DNA from: Flagellimonas onchidii
GTDB taxonomy: Bacteria > Bacteroidota > Bacteroidia > Flavobacteriales > Flavobacteriaceae
DNA length: 54,550 nt
NCBI RefSeq assembly: GCF_004804315.1
Contig: NZ_SRXX01000021.1
Location: 1-54,550 of the forward strand
Direction: 5' to 3'
Part shown: positions 8,643 through 17,179 of the stretch, one piece after another
Layout of the letters: each line of letters begins with the position of its first letter
Position numbering within the stretch: the first letter of the stretch is position 1
Notes under the pieces: generated by a model
Told to the model about the DNA's origin: nothing
What the model saw: only the letters and a program-made list of their open reading frames with translations
Databases searched by the model: none
Translations under genes and position numbers: made by a program

Positions 8643-9593
8643 TTATTTTTTAACCAAACCAAGTTCAATAAGTCTTTCATGAAGGTATTCCCCCGCTGTT
8701 GTGTCCTCAAAACCTTTAGGATGGGATTCGTCCACACAATTATCTAAACAATTGAGTGGCATCTCGCTAACAGGGTGCATAAAGAATGGAATGGAATATC
8801 GAGAACTCCCCCACAATTCCCTCGGAGGATTGACCACTTGATGTATGGTAGATTTCAGTTTATTATTAGAAAGTCTGGAGAGCATGTCACCCACATTGAT
8901 CATTAACTGGTCGGGTCGCGCAATAGCATCAACCCATTCACCTTGATGGTTTTTTACCTGTAATCCTTTGCCATGTGCGCCCATTAAAAGTGTAATCAGG
9001 TTTATGTCGCCATGTGCAGCTGCTCTTACTGCATTTTTAGGTTCATTGGTAATAGGAGGGTAGTGAATTGGCCTTAAAATGGAGTTTCCGTTTTTAATCC
9101 ATTCATCAAAATAGAGCTCATCCAAATCAAGGTGCAATGCCAATGCGCGTAATACGTATTGCGCAGTTTTCTCCAACATTTTATAAGTTTCCTTTCCTAC
9201 CACATTGAATTCGGGAAGCTCTGTGACCGTCACATTGTCCGGGTATTCTTTTTCCAGTTTAGGGTCATTTTCAACGTATTGTCCAAAATGCCAAAATTCT
9301 TTAAGGTCTCCTTCTTTTCTTCCTTTTGCGTGTTCTTTTCCAAATGATGTATAGCCACGCTGTCCCCCTATGCCTTTAATCTCATAACTATCTTTGGTTT
9401 CTTGGGGTAGCTGGAAAAAATTTTTCACTTCAGCATATAGCTGCTCCACAAGTTCATCGGAAAGAAAATGACCGCTAAGTGCCACAAATCCAATATCTTC
9501 AAAAGCAGCTCCAATTTCCTTTATAAACTTCTCTTTTCTTGACGCATCTCCAGAGACAAAATCCCTAAGATCTACACTTGGTATAGCACTCAT
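8643..9593 (-). CDS. 2-oxoglutarate/Fe(II) oxygenase, isopenicillin N synthase family
   Basis: 316 residues. An N-terminal DIOX_N domain (PSVDLRDF, then GFVALSGHFL) precedes the double-stranded beta-helix. The metal triad is His194, Asp196 (AHGDINLITLL) and His251 (STIHQVVN). The 2-oxoglutarate-binding pair RYS is at about 265-267. All key residues are intact, so it should be active. The substrate is unknown. A promoter with TATTTTTG lies just upstream at 9617-9624. Confidence 0.9.
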   Translation of the reverse strand: MSAIPSVDLRDFVSGDASRKEKFIKEIGAAFEDIGFVALSGHFLSDELVEQLYAEVKNFFQLPQETKDSYEIKGIGGQRGYTSFGKEHAKGRKEGDLKEFWHFGQYVENDPKLEKEYPDNVTVTELPEFNVVGKETYKMLEKTAQYVLRALALHLDLDELYFDEWIKNGNSILRPIHYPPITNEPKNAVRAAAHGDINLITLLMGAHGKGLQVKNHQGEWVDAIARPDQLMINVGDMLSRLSNNKLKSTIHQVVNPPRELWGSSRYSIPFFMHPVSEMPLNCLDNCVDESHPKGFEDTTAGEYLHERLIELGLVKK

Positions 9594-9616
9594 AATCCAT
9601 GTAATTTAATATGTTT

Positions 9617-9624
9617 CAAAAATA
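9617..9624 (-). promoter_or_regulatory. -7 element for the 2OG oxygenase/SUI1 genes
   Basis: The minus strand reads TATTTTTG, an exact TAnnTTTG match, 23 bp before the ATG at 9593. The -33 element is not clear. Confidence 0.45.
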
Positions 9625-9706
9625 CTGAATTAAGCCGAACCTTTGTGATATTTATAACACTTTAGAGCTCTTTTTACTACATTTAACCCTACTGAAATTA
9701 TACCGA

Positions 9707-11683
9707 ATGAGATATCATATTGGTGGATTGGACCATCAGAAACTTCTAGATTTATATGCTGGCATGCTGAAGCCCAGAATGATAGAAGAAAAAATGCTGG
9801 TATTACTGCGACAAGGCAAAATTTCCAAATGGTTTAGTGGAATAGGGCAGGAAGCCATATCAATAGGGGTGACCCAAGCCATGAAAGAAGATGAGTACAT
9901 TTTACCCATGCACCGCAATCTTGGTGTGTTCACAAGTAGGAACATCCCATTACATAGGCTGTTTAAGCAGTGGCAAGGTAAAAACGGTGGCTTCACAAAA
10001 GGCAGGGACCGAAGTTTTCATTTTGGAACCCAAGAATATAAAATTGTTGGTATGATCTCACATCTGGGACCCCAACTTGGAGTGGCAGATGGCATTGCCC
10101 TTGCGGACATGCTGCGTAGAAAAAAGAGAGTGACCGCTGTTTTTACTGGAGAAGGTGCTACCAGCGAAGGAGACTTTCATGAGGCCTTGAATATTGCTTC
10201 AGTCTGGAATCTTCCTGTATTATTCTGTATTGAGAACAATGGGTATGGTTTATCAACTCCAACAAGCGAACAATATAATTGTAAACATCTAGCGGATAGA
10301 GCGAAAGGGTATGGGATTGAATCCAGAATCATTGAAGGAAACAATATAATTGAGGTATATACCAAGGTACATGAACTTTGTAAATCTATAAGAAAAAGAC
10401 CTCGGCCAATATTATTGGAGTTTAAGACCTTCCGCATGAGGGGTCATGAAGAGGCAAGTGGTACTAAATACGTTCCTGAAAAACTAATGAAGAAATGGGC
10501 CAAAAAGGATCCTGTAACCAATTTTGAAGATTTTCTTCTCAAAGAGAAAGTCGTTTCAGAAGAAGAAATTGAGCGGCTAAAAGCGGATATCACTAAAGAA
10601 ATCAATGAGAATCTAAAGCTTGCTTTTGACGAGCTTACCGTAGTTTATAATAAAACTAAAGAATTAAATGATATATTTCAAGAATTTGAATATCAAAAAA
10701 TTACAAATAATGAAAATGTAAAAAATATTCGTTTTGTTGATGCGGTTTCCCAAGGGTTGGAGCAGTCCATGGAACGCTATAATGAGCTTGTCATCATGGG
10801 GCAGGATGTTGCAGAATATGGTGGCGTCTTTAAAATTACCGAAGGCTTTGTTTCCAAGTTTGGCAAGAGTCGCGTAAGAAATACCCCTATTTGCGAATCT
10901 GCCGTAGTGTCGGCCGCCATGGGACTTTCCATCAACGGAATGAAAGCAGTGGTAGAAATGCAATTTGCGGATTTTGTAAGTTCAGGCTTTAACCCTATCG
11001 TGAACTACTTGGCCAAAACCCATTACAGATGGGGTCAAAATGCCGATGTAGTGATTCGCATGCCTTGTGGAGGTGGAGTAGGAGCAGGTCCATTCCATTC
11101 CCAGACCAACGAAGCATGGTTTACCAAAACTCCAGGGTTAAAGGTGGTCTACCCGGCATTTCCGGTAGATGCCAAAGGACTCTTGTCTACTGCAATCAAC
11201 GACCCAAACCCGGTGCTTTTCTTTGAGCATAAAGGGCTGTATCGAAGCGTATATGGGGATGTTCCCAGCGATTATTACACTTTGCCGCTGGGAAAAGCAA
11301 GTCTTATAAAAGAAGGTGAGTCCATATCAGTTGTTACTTATGGCGCTGGGGTGCACTGGGCCGTTGAAACTTTAGAAAAACATCCAGAAATTGACGCGGA
11401 TCTGATAGATTTGCGCACACTTCAACCTCTTGATATAGAAACTGTCTATGCTTCGGTTAAAAAGACAGGAAAATTAATCGTTTTACATGAAGACACATTG
11501 TTTGGTGGTATCGCAAGCGATATCTCTGCAATGGTCATAGAAAACTGCTTTGAATACTTGGATGCACCGATCAAGCGGGTTGGAAGTTTGGAAACACCGG
11601 TTCCTTTCGCAAAGGGATTGGAGGAAAATTACCTTCCCAAGAAAAGATTCGAAACCACATTATTGGAGCTAAACGCCTATTGA
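9707..11683 (+). CDS. Fused alpha+beta E1 of 2-oxoacid dehydrogenase (branched-chain type)
   Basis: 658 residues joining two usually separate subunits. Residues 1 to about 310 are the E1-alpha part, with the thiamin diphosphate segment GEGATSEGDFHEALN ending near ENNGYGLSTP. Residues about 335-658 are the E1-beta part (VIMGQDVAEYGGVFKITEG, then ESAVVSAAMGLSINGMKAV). It decarboxylates a 2-oxoacid and passes the acyl group to a lipoyl E2 subunit; branched-chain oxoacids are the likely substrates, making starters for iso-fatty acids. Such fusions are common in Bacteroidota. E2 and E3 genes are not in the window. Confidence 0.92.
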   Translation: MRYHIGGLDHQKLLDLYAGMLKPRMIEEKMLVLLRQGKISKWFSGIGQEAISIGVTQAMKEDEYILPMHRNLGVFTSRNIPLHRLFKQWQGKNGGFTKGRDRSFHFGTQEYKIVGMISHLGPQLGVADGIALADMLRRKKRVTAVFTGEGATSEGDFHEALNIASVWNLPVLFCIENNGYGLSTPTSEQYNCKHLADRAKGYGIESRIIEGNNIIEVYTKVHELCKSIRKRPRPILLEFKTFRMRGHEEASGTKYVPEKLMKKWAKKDPVTNFEDFLLKEKVVSEEEIERLKADITKEINENLKLAFDELTVVYNKTKELNDIFQEFEYQKITNNENVKNIRFVDAVSQGLEQSMERYNELVIMGQDVAEYGGVFKITEGFVSKFGKSRVRNTPICESAVVSAAMGLSINGMKAVVEMQFADFVSSGFNPIVNYLAKTHYRWGQNADVVIRMPCGGGVGAGPFHSQTNEAWFTKTPGLKVVYPAFPVDAKGLLSTAINDPNPVLFFEHKGLYRSVYGDVPSDYYTLPLGKASLIKEGESISVVTYGAGVHWAVETLEKHPEIDADLIDLRTLQPLDIETVYASVKKTGKLIVLHEDTLFGGIASDISAMVIENCFEYLDAPIKRVGSLETPVPFAKGLEENYLPKKRFETTLLELNAY

Positions 11684-11722
11684 TCTTTTTGATTTAACAA
11701 AAATTTAACAACTCAAAAAGAT
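11683..11722. repeat. Perfect 10-bp inverted repeat after the E1 gene
   Basis: ATCTTTTTGA (11683-11692) and TCAAAAAGAT (11713-11722) are exact inverted copies separated by 20 bp. There is no following T-run, so a classical terminator is doubtful; a hairpin or operator is possible. Confidence 0.4.
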
Positions 11723-11770
11723 AGATAAGGTGTCTTACTCGTATATACTGAAATCTAATACCAAATTCTT

Positions 11771-12256
11771 ATGGCAAAACAAACACTTTTTTTTACAGCA
11801 TTAGTCAGTGTTTTACTGATGTCTTGCTCAGTTTCTAAAAGTGCGAGAACACAACGAAATCTATTTAGTGGTTCTTGGACTTTAGACAATGTTTCTTATG
11901 AAAACAACACAGGAAATTTCAAATCCGTAATCTTTAACGATGCAGAGGACATCTGCTTTGAAGGCAGTGACTGGTTCTTTCGAGATAATAATAGTACTGG
12001 GAGGTATACCATTTCTCAAAGCACGCTTTGTCAAGGGGGAGATCGCTTTTTTAGATGGTCCGTGGTTGAACCTTCCCAAAACTACAGCAGCCAATTGCAA
12101 TTTAAATTCATCGATGATAAAAGAAAAGACATTTCCGGAGGTTACGGTTATCGTTTGAACATTGCTAGTATCAACGAACAATCCATGACCTTAAAATCAA
12201 ATGTCTCAGTTGATGGAGAACCTGTGACCATCGTTTACGAATTCACTAAAAAATAA
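11771..12256 (+). CDS. Lipocalin-like lipoprotein
   Basis: 161 residues. A short hydrophobic signal ends in lipobox LMSC (Cys at about 19), so the protein should be lipid-anchored. The body starts GSWTLDNVSYEN and contains CFEGSDWFF, as in small Bacteroidota lipocalin-like lipoproteins that carry a predicted beta-barrel. The ligand and role are unknown. The next lipoprotein gene begins 3 bp downstream, so the pair is probably an operon. Confidence 0.8.
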   Translation: MAKQTLFFTALVSVLLMSCSVSKSARTQRNLFSGSWTLDNVSYENNTGNFKSVIFNDAEDICFEGSDWFFRDNNSTGRYTISQSTLCQGGDRFFRWSVVEPSQNYSSQLQFKFIDDKRKDISGGYGYRLNIASINEQSMTLKSNVSVDGEPVTIVYEFTKK

Positions 12257-12259
12257 AAA

Positions 12260-12955
12260 ATGAAAAAAATATTTACAAGAAGTGCGGCATTTGTAATGGC
12301 GCTCAGTTTAATCATTAGCTGTAACACTGTCAAAAATGCCAATAACACCCAAAAAGGAGCTGCAATAGGAGCTGCTGGAGGTGCTGTTATCGGAGGAATT
12401 ATCGGAAACAATGTTGGAAAGAAAGGTAATACAGCTCTTGGCGCCATTATAGGTGCCGTAGTTGGTGGTGCTGCAGGAGGTTATATCGGAAACAGAATGG
12501 ACCGTCAAGCGGAACGAATTGAAGAAGAGATTCCAGGTGCAGAAGTGAAAAGAGTAGGAGAGGGAATCAATGTTACCTTTAATGAAGACGCTGGTGTTTA
12601 CTTTGACACCAACAAATCTGATGTAAAGGGTACTTCAGCTAGCACATTGGACAAATTGGCCGGAATCTTTAAAGAATATCCAAAATCAAACATTCTAGTG
12701 GAAGGTCATACAGATAGCGCCGGTAGTGACGAATACAATTGGAAATTATCCCAGCAAAGAGCGGAGTCGGTTACCAATTATTTAATCAGCAAAGGTGTTT
12801 CTCCCGGAAGGTTTACAACCAAGTGGTATGGTGAAACTCAACCAAGGGAAAGCAACGAGACTTCAGAAGGAAAAGCAAAAAATAGAAGAGTAGAGCTAGC
12901 CATCGTTGCAAGTGATGAACTTAAAGAAGAAGCCTACGATAAAACAAAGGGATAA
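12260..12955 (+). CDS. OmpA-family peptidoglycan-binding lipoprotein with glycine zipper (YiaD-like)
   Basis: 231 residues. Order of parts: lipoprotein signal with lipobox IISC (Cys at about 21); glycine-zipper stretch rich in GxxxG steps (about 34-77) that can insert in a membrane; a linker; and a C-terminal OmpA domain (about 110-225) with NILVEGHTDSAGSDEYNWKLSQQRA and the segment NRRVELAI. The OmpA domain should bind peptidoglycan and tether the outer membrane to the wall. A strong terminator follows directly. Confidence 0.93.
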   Translation: MKKIFTRSAAFVMALSLIISCNTVKNANNTQKGAAIGAAGGAVIGGIIGNNVGKKGNTALGAIIGAVVGGAAGGYIGNRMDRQAERIEEEIPGAEVKRVGEGINVTFNEDAGVYFDTNKSDVKGTSASTLDKLAGIFKEYPKSNILVEGHTDSAGSDEYNWKLSQQRAESVTNYLISKGVSPGRFTTKWYGETQPRESNETSEGKAKNRRVELAIVASDELKEEAYDKTKG

Positions 12956-12977
12956 TATCTTTTTATCATAAGATTTT

Positions 12978-13007
12978 AAAAACCGGCATTTTAATGTCGG
13001 TTTTTTT
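12978..13007 (+). terminator. Intrinsic terminator after the OmpA-like gene
   Basis: AAAACCGGCAT pairs with ATGTCGGTTTT (one imperfect pair) around a short TTTA loop, and the 3' arm runs directly into a T-tract ending at 13007. The in-frame ATG at 12994 of the next reading frame lies inside this hairpin. Confidence 0.85.
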
Positions 13008-13032
13008 ATTTCCAAACGACTATCTTCAAACT

Positions 13033-14160
13033 GTGAATAGATTTGAGGTAGTCATCATTGGAGGTGGTTTGGCAGGGCTTACAGCTGCGCTTGATTTGGT
13101 CAGTAAGGGCAAACAAGTGCTGGTGATAGAAAAAAACACCTATCCAAACCATAAGGTGTGTGGAGAATATGTCTCCAACGAAGTGAAACCCTATTTACAA
13201 AGTTTGGGATTAACCGTTGATAACGGGCAGCTTCCGCAAATCGACACTTTACAAATTAGCACGTCCAAAGGCAATTCTGTGGAGGTCGAGCTACCACTGG
13301 GTGGTTTTGGAATCAGCCGATATACCTTTGACAATCAATTGTACAATCTTGCTAAAAGAAAGGGAGTTGTTTTTCTGCATGATGCGGTGACCCAAGTGAA
13401 TTTCCAAGGAAGTGATTTTCGAATTGAATTAGGGCGCAATGATGGAATAGAGGCGCGAATGGTGATTGGAGCGCATGGAAAGCGTTCACAATTGGATTCA
13501 AAATTGGAGCGCCATTTCATGACAAGAAAATCCCCCTGGTTGGCTGTTAAAAGTCATTTTGATAATCCAGGATATCCTCCGAATTTGGTTGCATTGCATA
13601 ACTTTCCGGGAGGATATGGAGGACTTTCCCAAATTGAAAATGGAAATGTGAATTTTTGTTATTTGGTTCGCTATAGTGATTTTAAAAAAGAAAGGGATAT
13701 AGATAGTTTTAATAAAAATGTAGTGTCCCAAAATCCCTTTTTAAGAGATTTTCTTTCTAATGCACATGCCGTGTTCACAAAACCCATGGCCATAGGTCAA
13801 ATTTCGTTCGCAAAGAAACATCCTATTGAAAATCACATGTTGATGTGTGGAGATTCCGCAGGGTTGATTCATCCCTTGTGTGGCAATGGTATGGCCATGG
13901 CAATTCATAGTGCCAAATTAGCTTCCACGCAGGTCAATTTGTTTTTGAAAAACCCTAGCTATACCAGAAAAGAAATGGAGATGAATTACGCGACTGCCTG
14001 GAAAATGAATTTTGAAAAACGCTTATGGGCGGGTAGGAGATTACAAGGTATATTTATGCATACCAAATGGTTTGATTTTGGCATCCGGACATTGGCCCAA
14101 TCCAAATTCTTACTGAGAAATTTGATAAGGACCACTCATGGAACTCCAATTTATAGCTAA
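13033..14160 (+). CDS. FAD-dependent oxidoreductase of the type III PKS operon
   Basis: 375 residues from GTG at 13033; the ATG at 12994 lies within the terminator hairpin and is unlikely to be used. The dinucleotide-binding motif is GGGLAG (10-15), followed by VIEKNTYPNHKVCGEYVS, typical of geranylgeranyl-reductase-like or UbiH-like flavoproteins. A second FAD motif is LMCGDSAGLIHPLCGNGMAM. It is likely a monooxygenase or reductase tailoring the polyketide. The overlap TAATG with the methyltransferase gene indicates translational coupling. Streptomyces srsABC phenolic-lipid operons also pair a type III PKS with a methyltransferase and a flavoprotein. Confidence 0.85.
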   Translation: MNRFEVVIIGGGLAGLTAALDLVSKGKQVLVIEKNTYPNHKVCGEYVSNEVKPYLQSLGLTVDNGQLPQIDTLQISTSKGNSVEVELPLGGFGISRYTFDNQLYNLAKRKGVVFLHDAVTQVNFQGSDFRIELGRNDGIEARMVIGAHGKRSQLDSKLERHFMTRKSPWLAVKSHFDNPGYPPNLVALHNFPGGYGGLSQIENGNVNFCYLVRYSDFKKERDIDSFNKNVVSQNPFLRDFLSNAHAVFTKPMAIGQISFAKKHPIENHMLMCGDSAGLIHPLCGNGMAMAIHSAKLASTQVNLFLKNPSYTRKEMEMNYATAWKMNFEKRLWAGRRLQGIFMHTKWFDFGIRTLAQSKFLLRNLIRTTHGTPIYS

Positions 14161-14873
14161 TGGATTTATCAGTTAGAAGTCGTGACCTTGAATTAATGGA
14201 CGACCCAAACATGGAGTTTGAGGTGTTGAAAAATGCTTATAAGGATATCAACAAATGTAACCTTTGGCTGGGAGGAGAATCTAATACAATACGAGAGGTC
14301 TGGAAATTAGTAAAGAATGAACCCGAAAAATCGTATACGATTTTAGATATGGGATGTGGAGATGGAAGTATGTTGCTCAAGTTATCGAAGTTTCTCAGCA
14401 AACATCATGTTTCACACACTATGGTCGGAATAGATTTGAGGGACGATGTTTTAAAAATTGCGGCAGAGAATACAGCTGCTTTTCCCAACATCTCATTCAA
14501 GAAAATGGATATCCTAAAGGCGGATTCCAGTTTCGAATGTGACATTTTAATCAACACCTTGACCATGCACCATTTTGAGGAAGAACGTATTGAAGCCTTT
14601 TTGAATCAATTTGTGCGATTGGCCAACATTGGCGTGGTCATAAATGATCTGCACCGAAGTAGGTTGGCGTATTACCTGTTCAAACTTTTCAGTGTCTTTT
14701 TCATTCAAACTCAAGTGGCTAAATATGACGGGCTTGTATCCATACTGAAAGGTTTTAAAAAGAAAGATTTGGTGCGTCTTTCAAAAAAAATACCAGGTGT
14801 TATGCACGAGATCAAGTGGAAATGGGCCTTCAGGTATGTATGGGTTATGAAATTCAACCGACAGAGAACATAA
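14160..14873 (+). CDS. SAM-dependent class I methyltransferase
   Basis: 237 residues. SAM motif I is ILDMGCGDGS (61-70), followed by VGIDLRDDVLKIAAEN (acidic loop after beta2) and an LTMHHF motif typical of small-molecule O- or C-methyltransferases. The C-terminal part contains a hydrophobic stretch (SRLAYYLFKLFSVFF) that may touch a membrane or bind a greasy substrate. The ATG overlaps the flavoprotein stop (TAATG) and the stop overlaps the PKS start in the same way, so all three are coupled. Most likely methylates the polyketide ring or its hydroxyl; position unknown. Confidence 0.88.
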   Translation: MDLSVRSRDLELMDDPNMEFEVLKNAYKDINKCNLWLGGESNTIREVWKLVKNEPEKSYTILDMGCGDGSMLLKLSKFLSKHHVSHTMVGIDLRDDVLKIAAENTAAFPNISFKKMDILKADSSFECDILINTLTMHHFEEERIEAFLNQFVRLANIGVVINDLHRSRLAYYLFKLFSVFFIQTQVAKYDGLVSILKGFKKKDLVRLSKKIPGVMHEIKWKWAFRYVWVMKFNRQRT

Positions 14874-15928
14874 TGGTAGATGTGCACATATCAGCTGTTT
14901 CCAAACAACTTCCAAAATACAATCGGAAGACCTCGGATATTATTCCATTTGTGAACCTTTGGCTGGAAGGACAAGAAGATCGTTTTCGAAGAAAGGTGGT
15001 TAAGATTTTCGAAGGAGCAGGGGTTGACCATCGCTATGGGATAATGGATATCGAAGAAGTATTTACAGCTACCTCTTTTGAGGATAAGAACGATATCTAT
15101 ATCAGGGAAGTCAAGGAATTAGGAGAGAAAGCACTTCAAAAAGCGTTAAAAGAAGCCGATTGGAGTCCTGAATCCTTGGATTTTGTTATTACTGTAAGCT
15201 GTACGGGCATCATGATTCCTTCACTGGACGCCTATCTGGTCAATGCTCTTGGGTTGAGACAGGATATTATACGCCTTCCGGTTACCGAAATGGGCTGCGC
15301 AGCAGGGGTTTCTGGTTTAATCTATGCCGCCAACTTTTTAAGGGCCAACGTTGGGAAACGAGCTGCTATTGTAGCCGTTGAGAGCCCTACAGCAACTTTT
15401 CAATTGGATGATTTTTCCATGGCGAACATGGTAAGTGCAGCTATTTTTGGAGACGGAGCCGCGTGTGCGCTATTATCTTCAGAAAAATCATCTTCCGGCC
15501 CCAAGATTTTAGGGGAAGAAATGTATCACTTTACCAATGCAACCCACCTAATGGGTTTTGATTTGACCAATACTGGACTCAAGATGATTCTTGACCCTGC
15601 TGTACCTGAAGTGATTGCAGACCATTTCCCAAACATTGTCCATCCTTTTCTGGGAAAATTGGGGACATCCATTCAAAAGGTGGATCATCTGATTTTTCAT
15701 CCAGGTGGCAAGAAGATTGTCCGAACCGTTGAGGAATTGTTTGGTAAATTGGGAAAGAATATCGATGATACCCGCGAAGTGCTTCGAGCCTATGGAAACA
15801 TGAGCAGTGTAACTGTACTTTACGTGCTCGAAAGATTCCTGGAGAAAGAAATAAAAGCGGGTGAGCAAGGTTTGGTTTTAAGTTTTGGCCCAGGATTTTC
15901 AGCACAAAGGGTGTTATTGGAATGGTAA
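14873..15928 (+). CDS. Type III polyketide synthase (chalcone synthase-like)
   Basis: 351 residues from ATG at 14873. The catalytic triad is complete: Cys142 (TEMGCAAG), His276 (LIFHPGGKK) and Asn309 (AYGNMSSVT). Type III PKSs extend a starter acyl group with malonyl-CoA and cyclise it to resorcinols, phloroglucinols or pyrones. Here the neighbours include an ACP, ketosynthase, dehydratase and enoyl reductase, which suggests an acyl-ACP starter built by a dedicated fatty-acid module. Azotobacter ArsB/ArsC take a fatty acyl chain directly from a FAS in a comparable way, although there it is a type I FAS. The product is not known. Confidence 0.95.
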   Translation: MVDVHISAVSKQLPKYNRKTSDIIPFVNLWLEGQEDRFRRKVVKIFEGAGVDHRYGIMDIEEVFTATSFEDKNDIYIREVKELGEKALQKALKEADWSPESLDFVITVSCTGIMIPSLDAYLVNALGLRQDIIRLPVTEMGCAAGVSGLIYAANFLRANVGKRAAIVAVESPTATFQLDDFSMANMVSAAIFGDGAACALLSSEKSSSGPKILGEEMYHFTNATHLMGFDLTNTGLKMILDPAVPEVIADHFPNIVHPFLGKLGTSIQKVDHLIFHPGGKKIVRTVEELFGKLGKNIDDTREVLRAYGNMSSVTVLYVLERFLEKEIKAGEQGLVLSFGPGFSAQRVLLEW

Positions 15929-15946
15929 ACAGAATGAAAAAGTAAT

Positions 15947-16717
15947 ATGTCAAAATGGGCTTTAATAATTGGTGGCAGCAATGGACTTGGACTGGCAACG
16001 GCCAAAAAATTTGCTCGTCACAACTATAAACTTATCATACTACATAGAGATCGGAAGATTGAGCTGGAGCAAATCCACCAAGAATTTCAAAAGATTTCCC
16101 AAACGACAATACTTCATCATTTTAACGCTGACGCGACCAATCCTGAAAAAAGAAGGGAATTGCTAGTAAAAATAACGGAATGTACCCGAGAAGATAAAAT
16201 TGATATTCTTGTTCACAGTATTGCGAAAGGTAATCTGAAACCCATGCAGGACAGCGAAAACATTACCTTGAATAATTCCGATTTCCAATTGACCATTGAC
16301 GCCATGGCCATCAGTTTGTACGATTGGGTAAAGGGTTTAGCTGACTATAATTTGTTTGCCAGAGATACCAGAATAATAGCCTATACAAGCGAAGGCAGCA
16401 GCAAAGCTTGGAAAAGTTATGCCGCCGTTTCTGCCGCTAAGGCATCATTGGAAGCCATTGTGCGAAATATAGCCTTAGAGTTTGCGCATTTGGGCCTTAA
16501 AGCCAATTGTATCCAAGCTGGGGTTACCGACACCAAATCTTTCCGTATGATTCCCAACAATGAAATATTAAAGGATGAAGCACTTAAGCGAAATCCGAAT
16601 AAAAGACTGACACGGCCCGAGGATATAGCCAATGTGGCCTATTTGCTCACCTTGGATGAAGCTAAATGGATCACGGGCACCGTTGTTAAAGCAGATGGAG
16701 GTGAAAGTTTACGATAA
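15947..16717 (+). CDS. SDR with FabI/FabL-like enoyl-ACP reductase signature
   Basis: 256 residues. Nucleotide motif GGSNGLGLA (9-17). The segment ILVHSIAKG resembles the HSIA motif of FabI/FabL. Tyr158 and Lys165 give the spacing YxxxxxxK of enoyl-ACP reductases, not YxxxK. The following segment KASLEAIVRNIALEF is also FabI-like. It should reduce trans-2-enoyl-ACP. It may therefore complete the reduction cycle with the FabZ-like and KS enzymes; no ketoreductase gene is in the operon, so FabG (38810) or another must be borrowed. The gap to the dehydratase gene is 0 bp. Confidence 0.85.
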   Translation: MSKWALIIGGSNGLGLATAKKFARHNYKLIILHRDRKIELEQIHQEFQKISQTTILHHFNADATNPEKRRELLVKITECTREDKIDILVHSIAKGNLKPMQDSENITLNNSDFQLTIDAMAISLYDWVKGLADYNLFARDTRIIAYTSEGSSKAWKSYAAVSAAKASLEAIVRNIALEFAHLGLKANCIQAGVTDTKSFRMIPNNEILKDEALKRNPNKRLTRPEDIANVAYLLTLDEAKWITGTVVKADGGESLR

Positions 16718-17179
16718 ATGATAAGTCAAGATACCATTCTTAGCAAGCTTCCCTATTCCCAACCTTTTCTTTTTGTGGATGAATTAACCAGTATTGATGA
16801 GAATGGAGTAGCGGGCGCGTTCACATTCCATAAACACCTTGAGTTTTATAAAGGGCATTTTAAGAAACTACCTGTTACGCCAGGGGTGATTTTGACCGAA
16901 TGTTGTGCCCAAATAGGGTTGGTTTGTCTGGGCATCTTTCTTTTGAGCAATGAAGCCGGACAAAATCAAGATTCGAACGCTTCCATAGCCCTTTCCAGTT
17001 CGGAAATGGATTTTTACCTGCCAGTTTTTCCAGAAGAAAAGGTCCAAGTGATTTCAGAGAAGGTATATTTCCGATTTAACAAGCTAAAGTGTAAGGTCAA
17101 AATGTACAATACTGAGAGGAAATTGGTTTGTAGAGGAGTTTTATCCGGTATGATTAAAATGGATAAGAATGGGAGATAG
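16718..17179 (+). CDS. FabZ-like 3-hydroxyacyl-ACP dehydratase (hotdog fold)
   Basis: 153 residues. The FabZ active-site pair is present: His47 (FYKGHFKKLPVTPGV) and Glu61 (LTECCAQ). The N-terminus (LPYSQPFLFVDELT) matches FabZ. It should dehydrate 3-hydroxyacyl-ACP to enoyl-ACP. The sequence is divergent from the housekeeping FabZ fused to LpxC (34056), consistent with a dedicated pathway copy. Its 3' end overlaps the ketosynthase start by 11 bp. Confidence 0.87.
   Translation: MISQDTILSKLPYSQPFLFVDELTSIDENGVAGAFTFHKHLEFYKGHFKKLPVTPGVILTECCAQIGLVCLGIFLLSNEAGQNQDSNASIALSSSEMDFYLPVFPEEKVQVISEKVYFRFNKLKCKVKMYNTERKLVCRGVLSGMIKMDKNGR

Noticed and set aside
12994..13032. ATG at 12994 as the start of the flavoprotein gene
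   Set aside because: It lies within the 3' arm of the preceding terminator hairpin, and the first 13 residues it adds show no similarity to the family; GTG at 13033 fits better.
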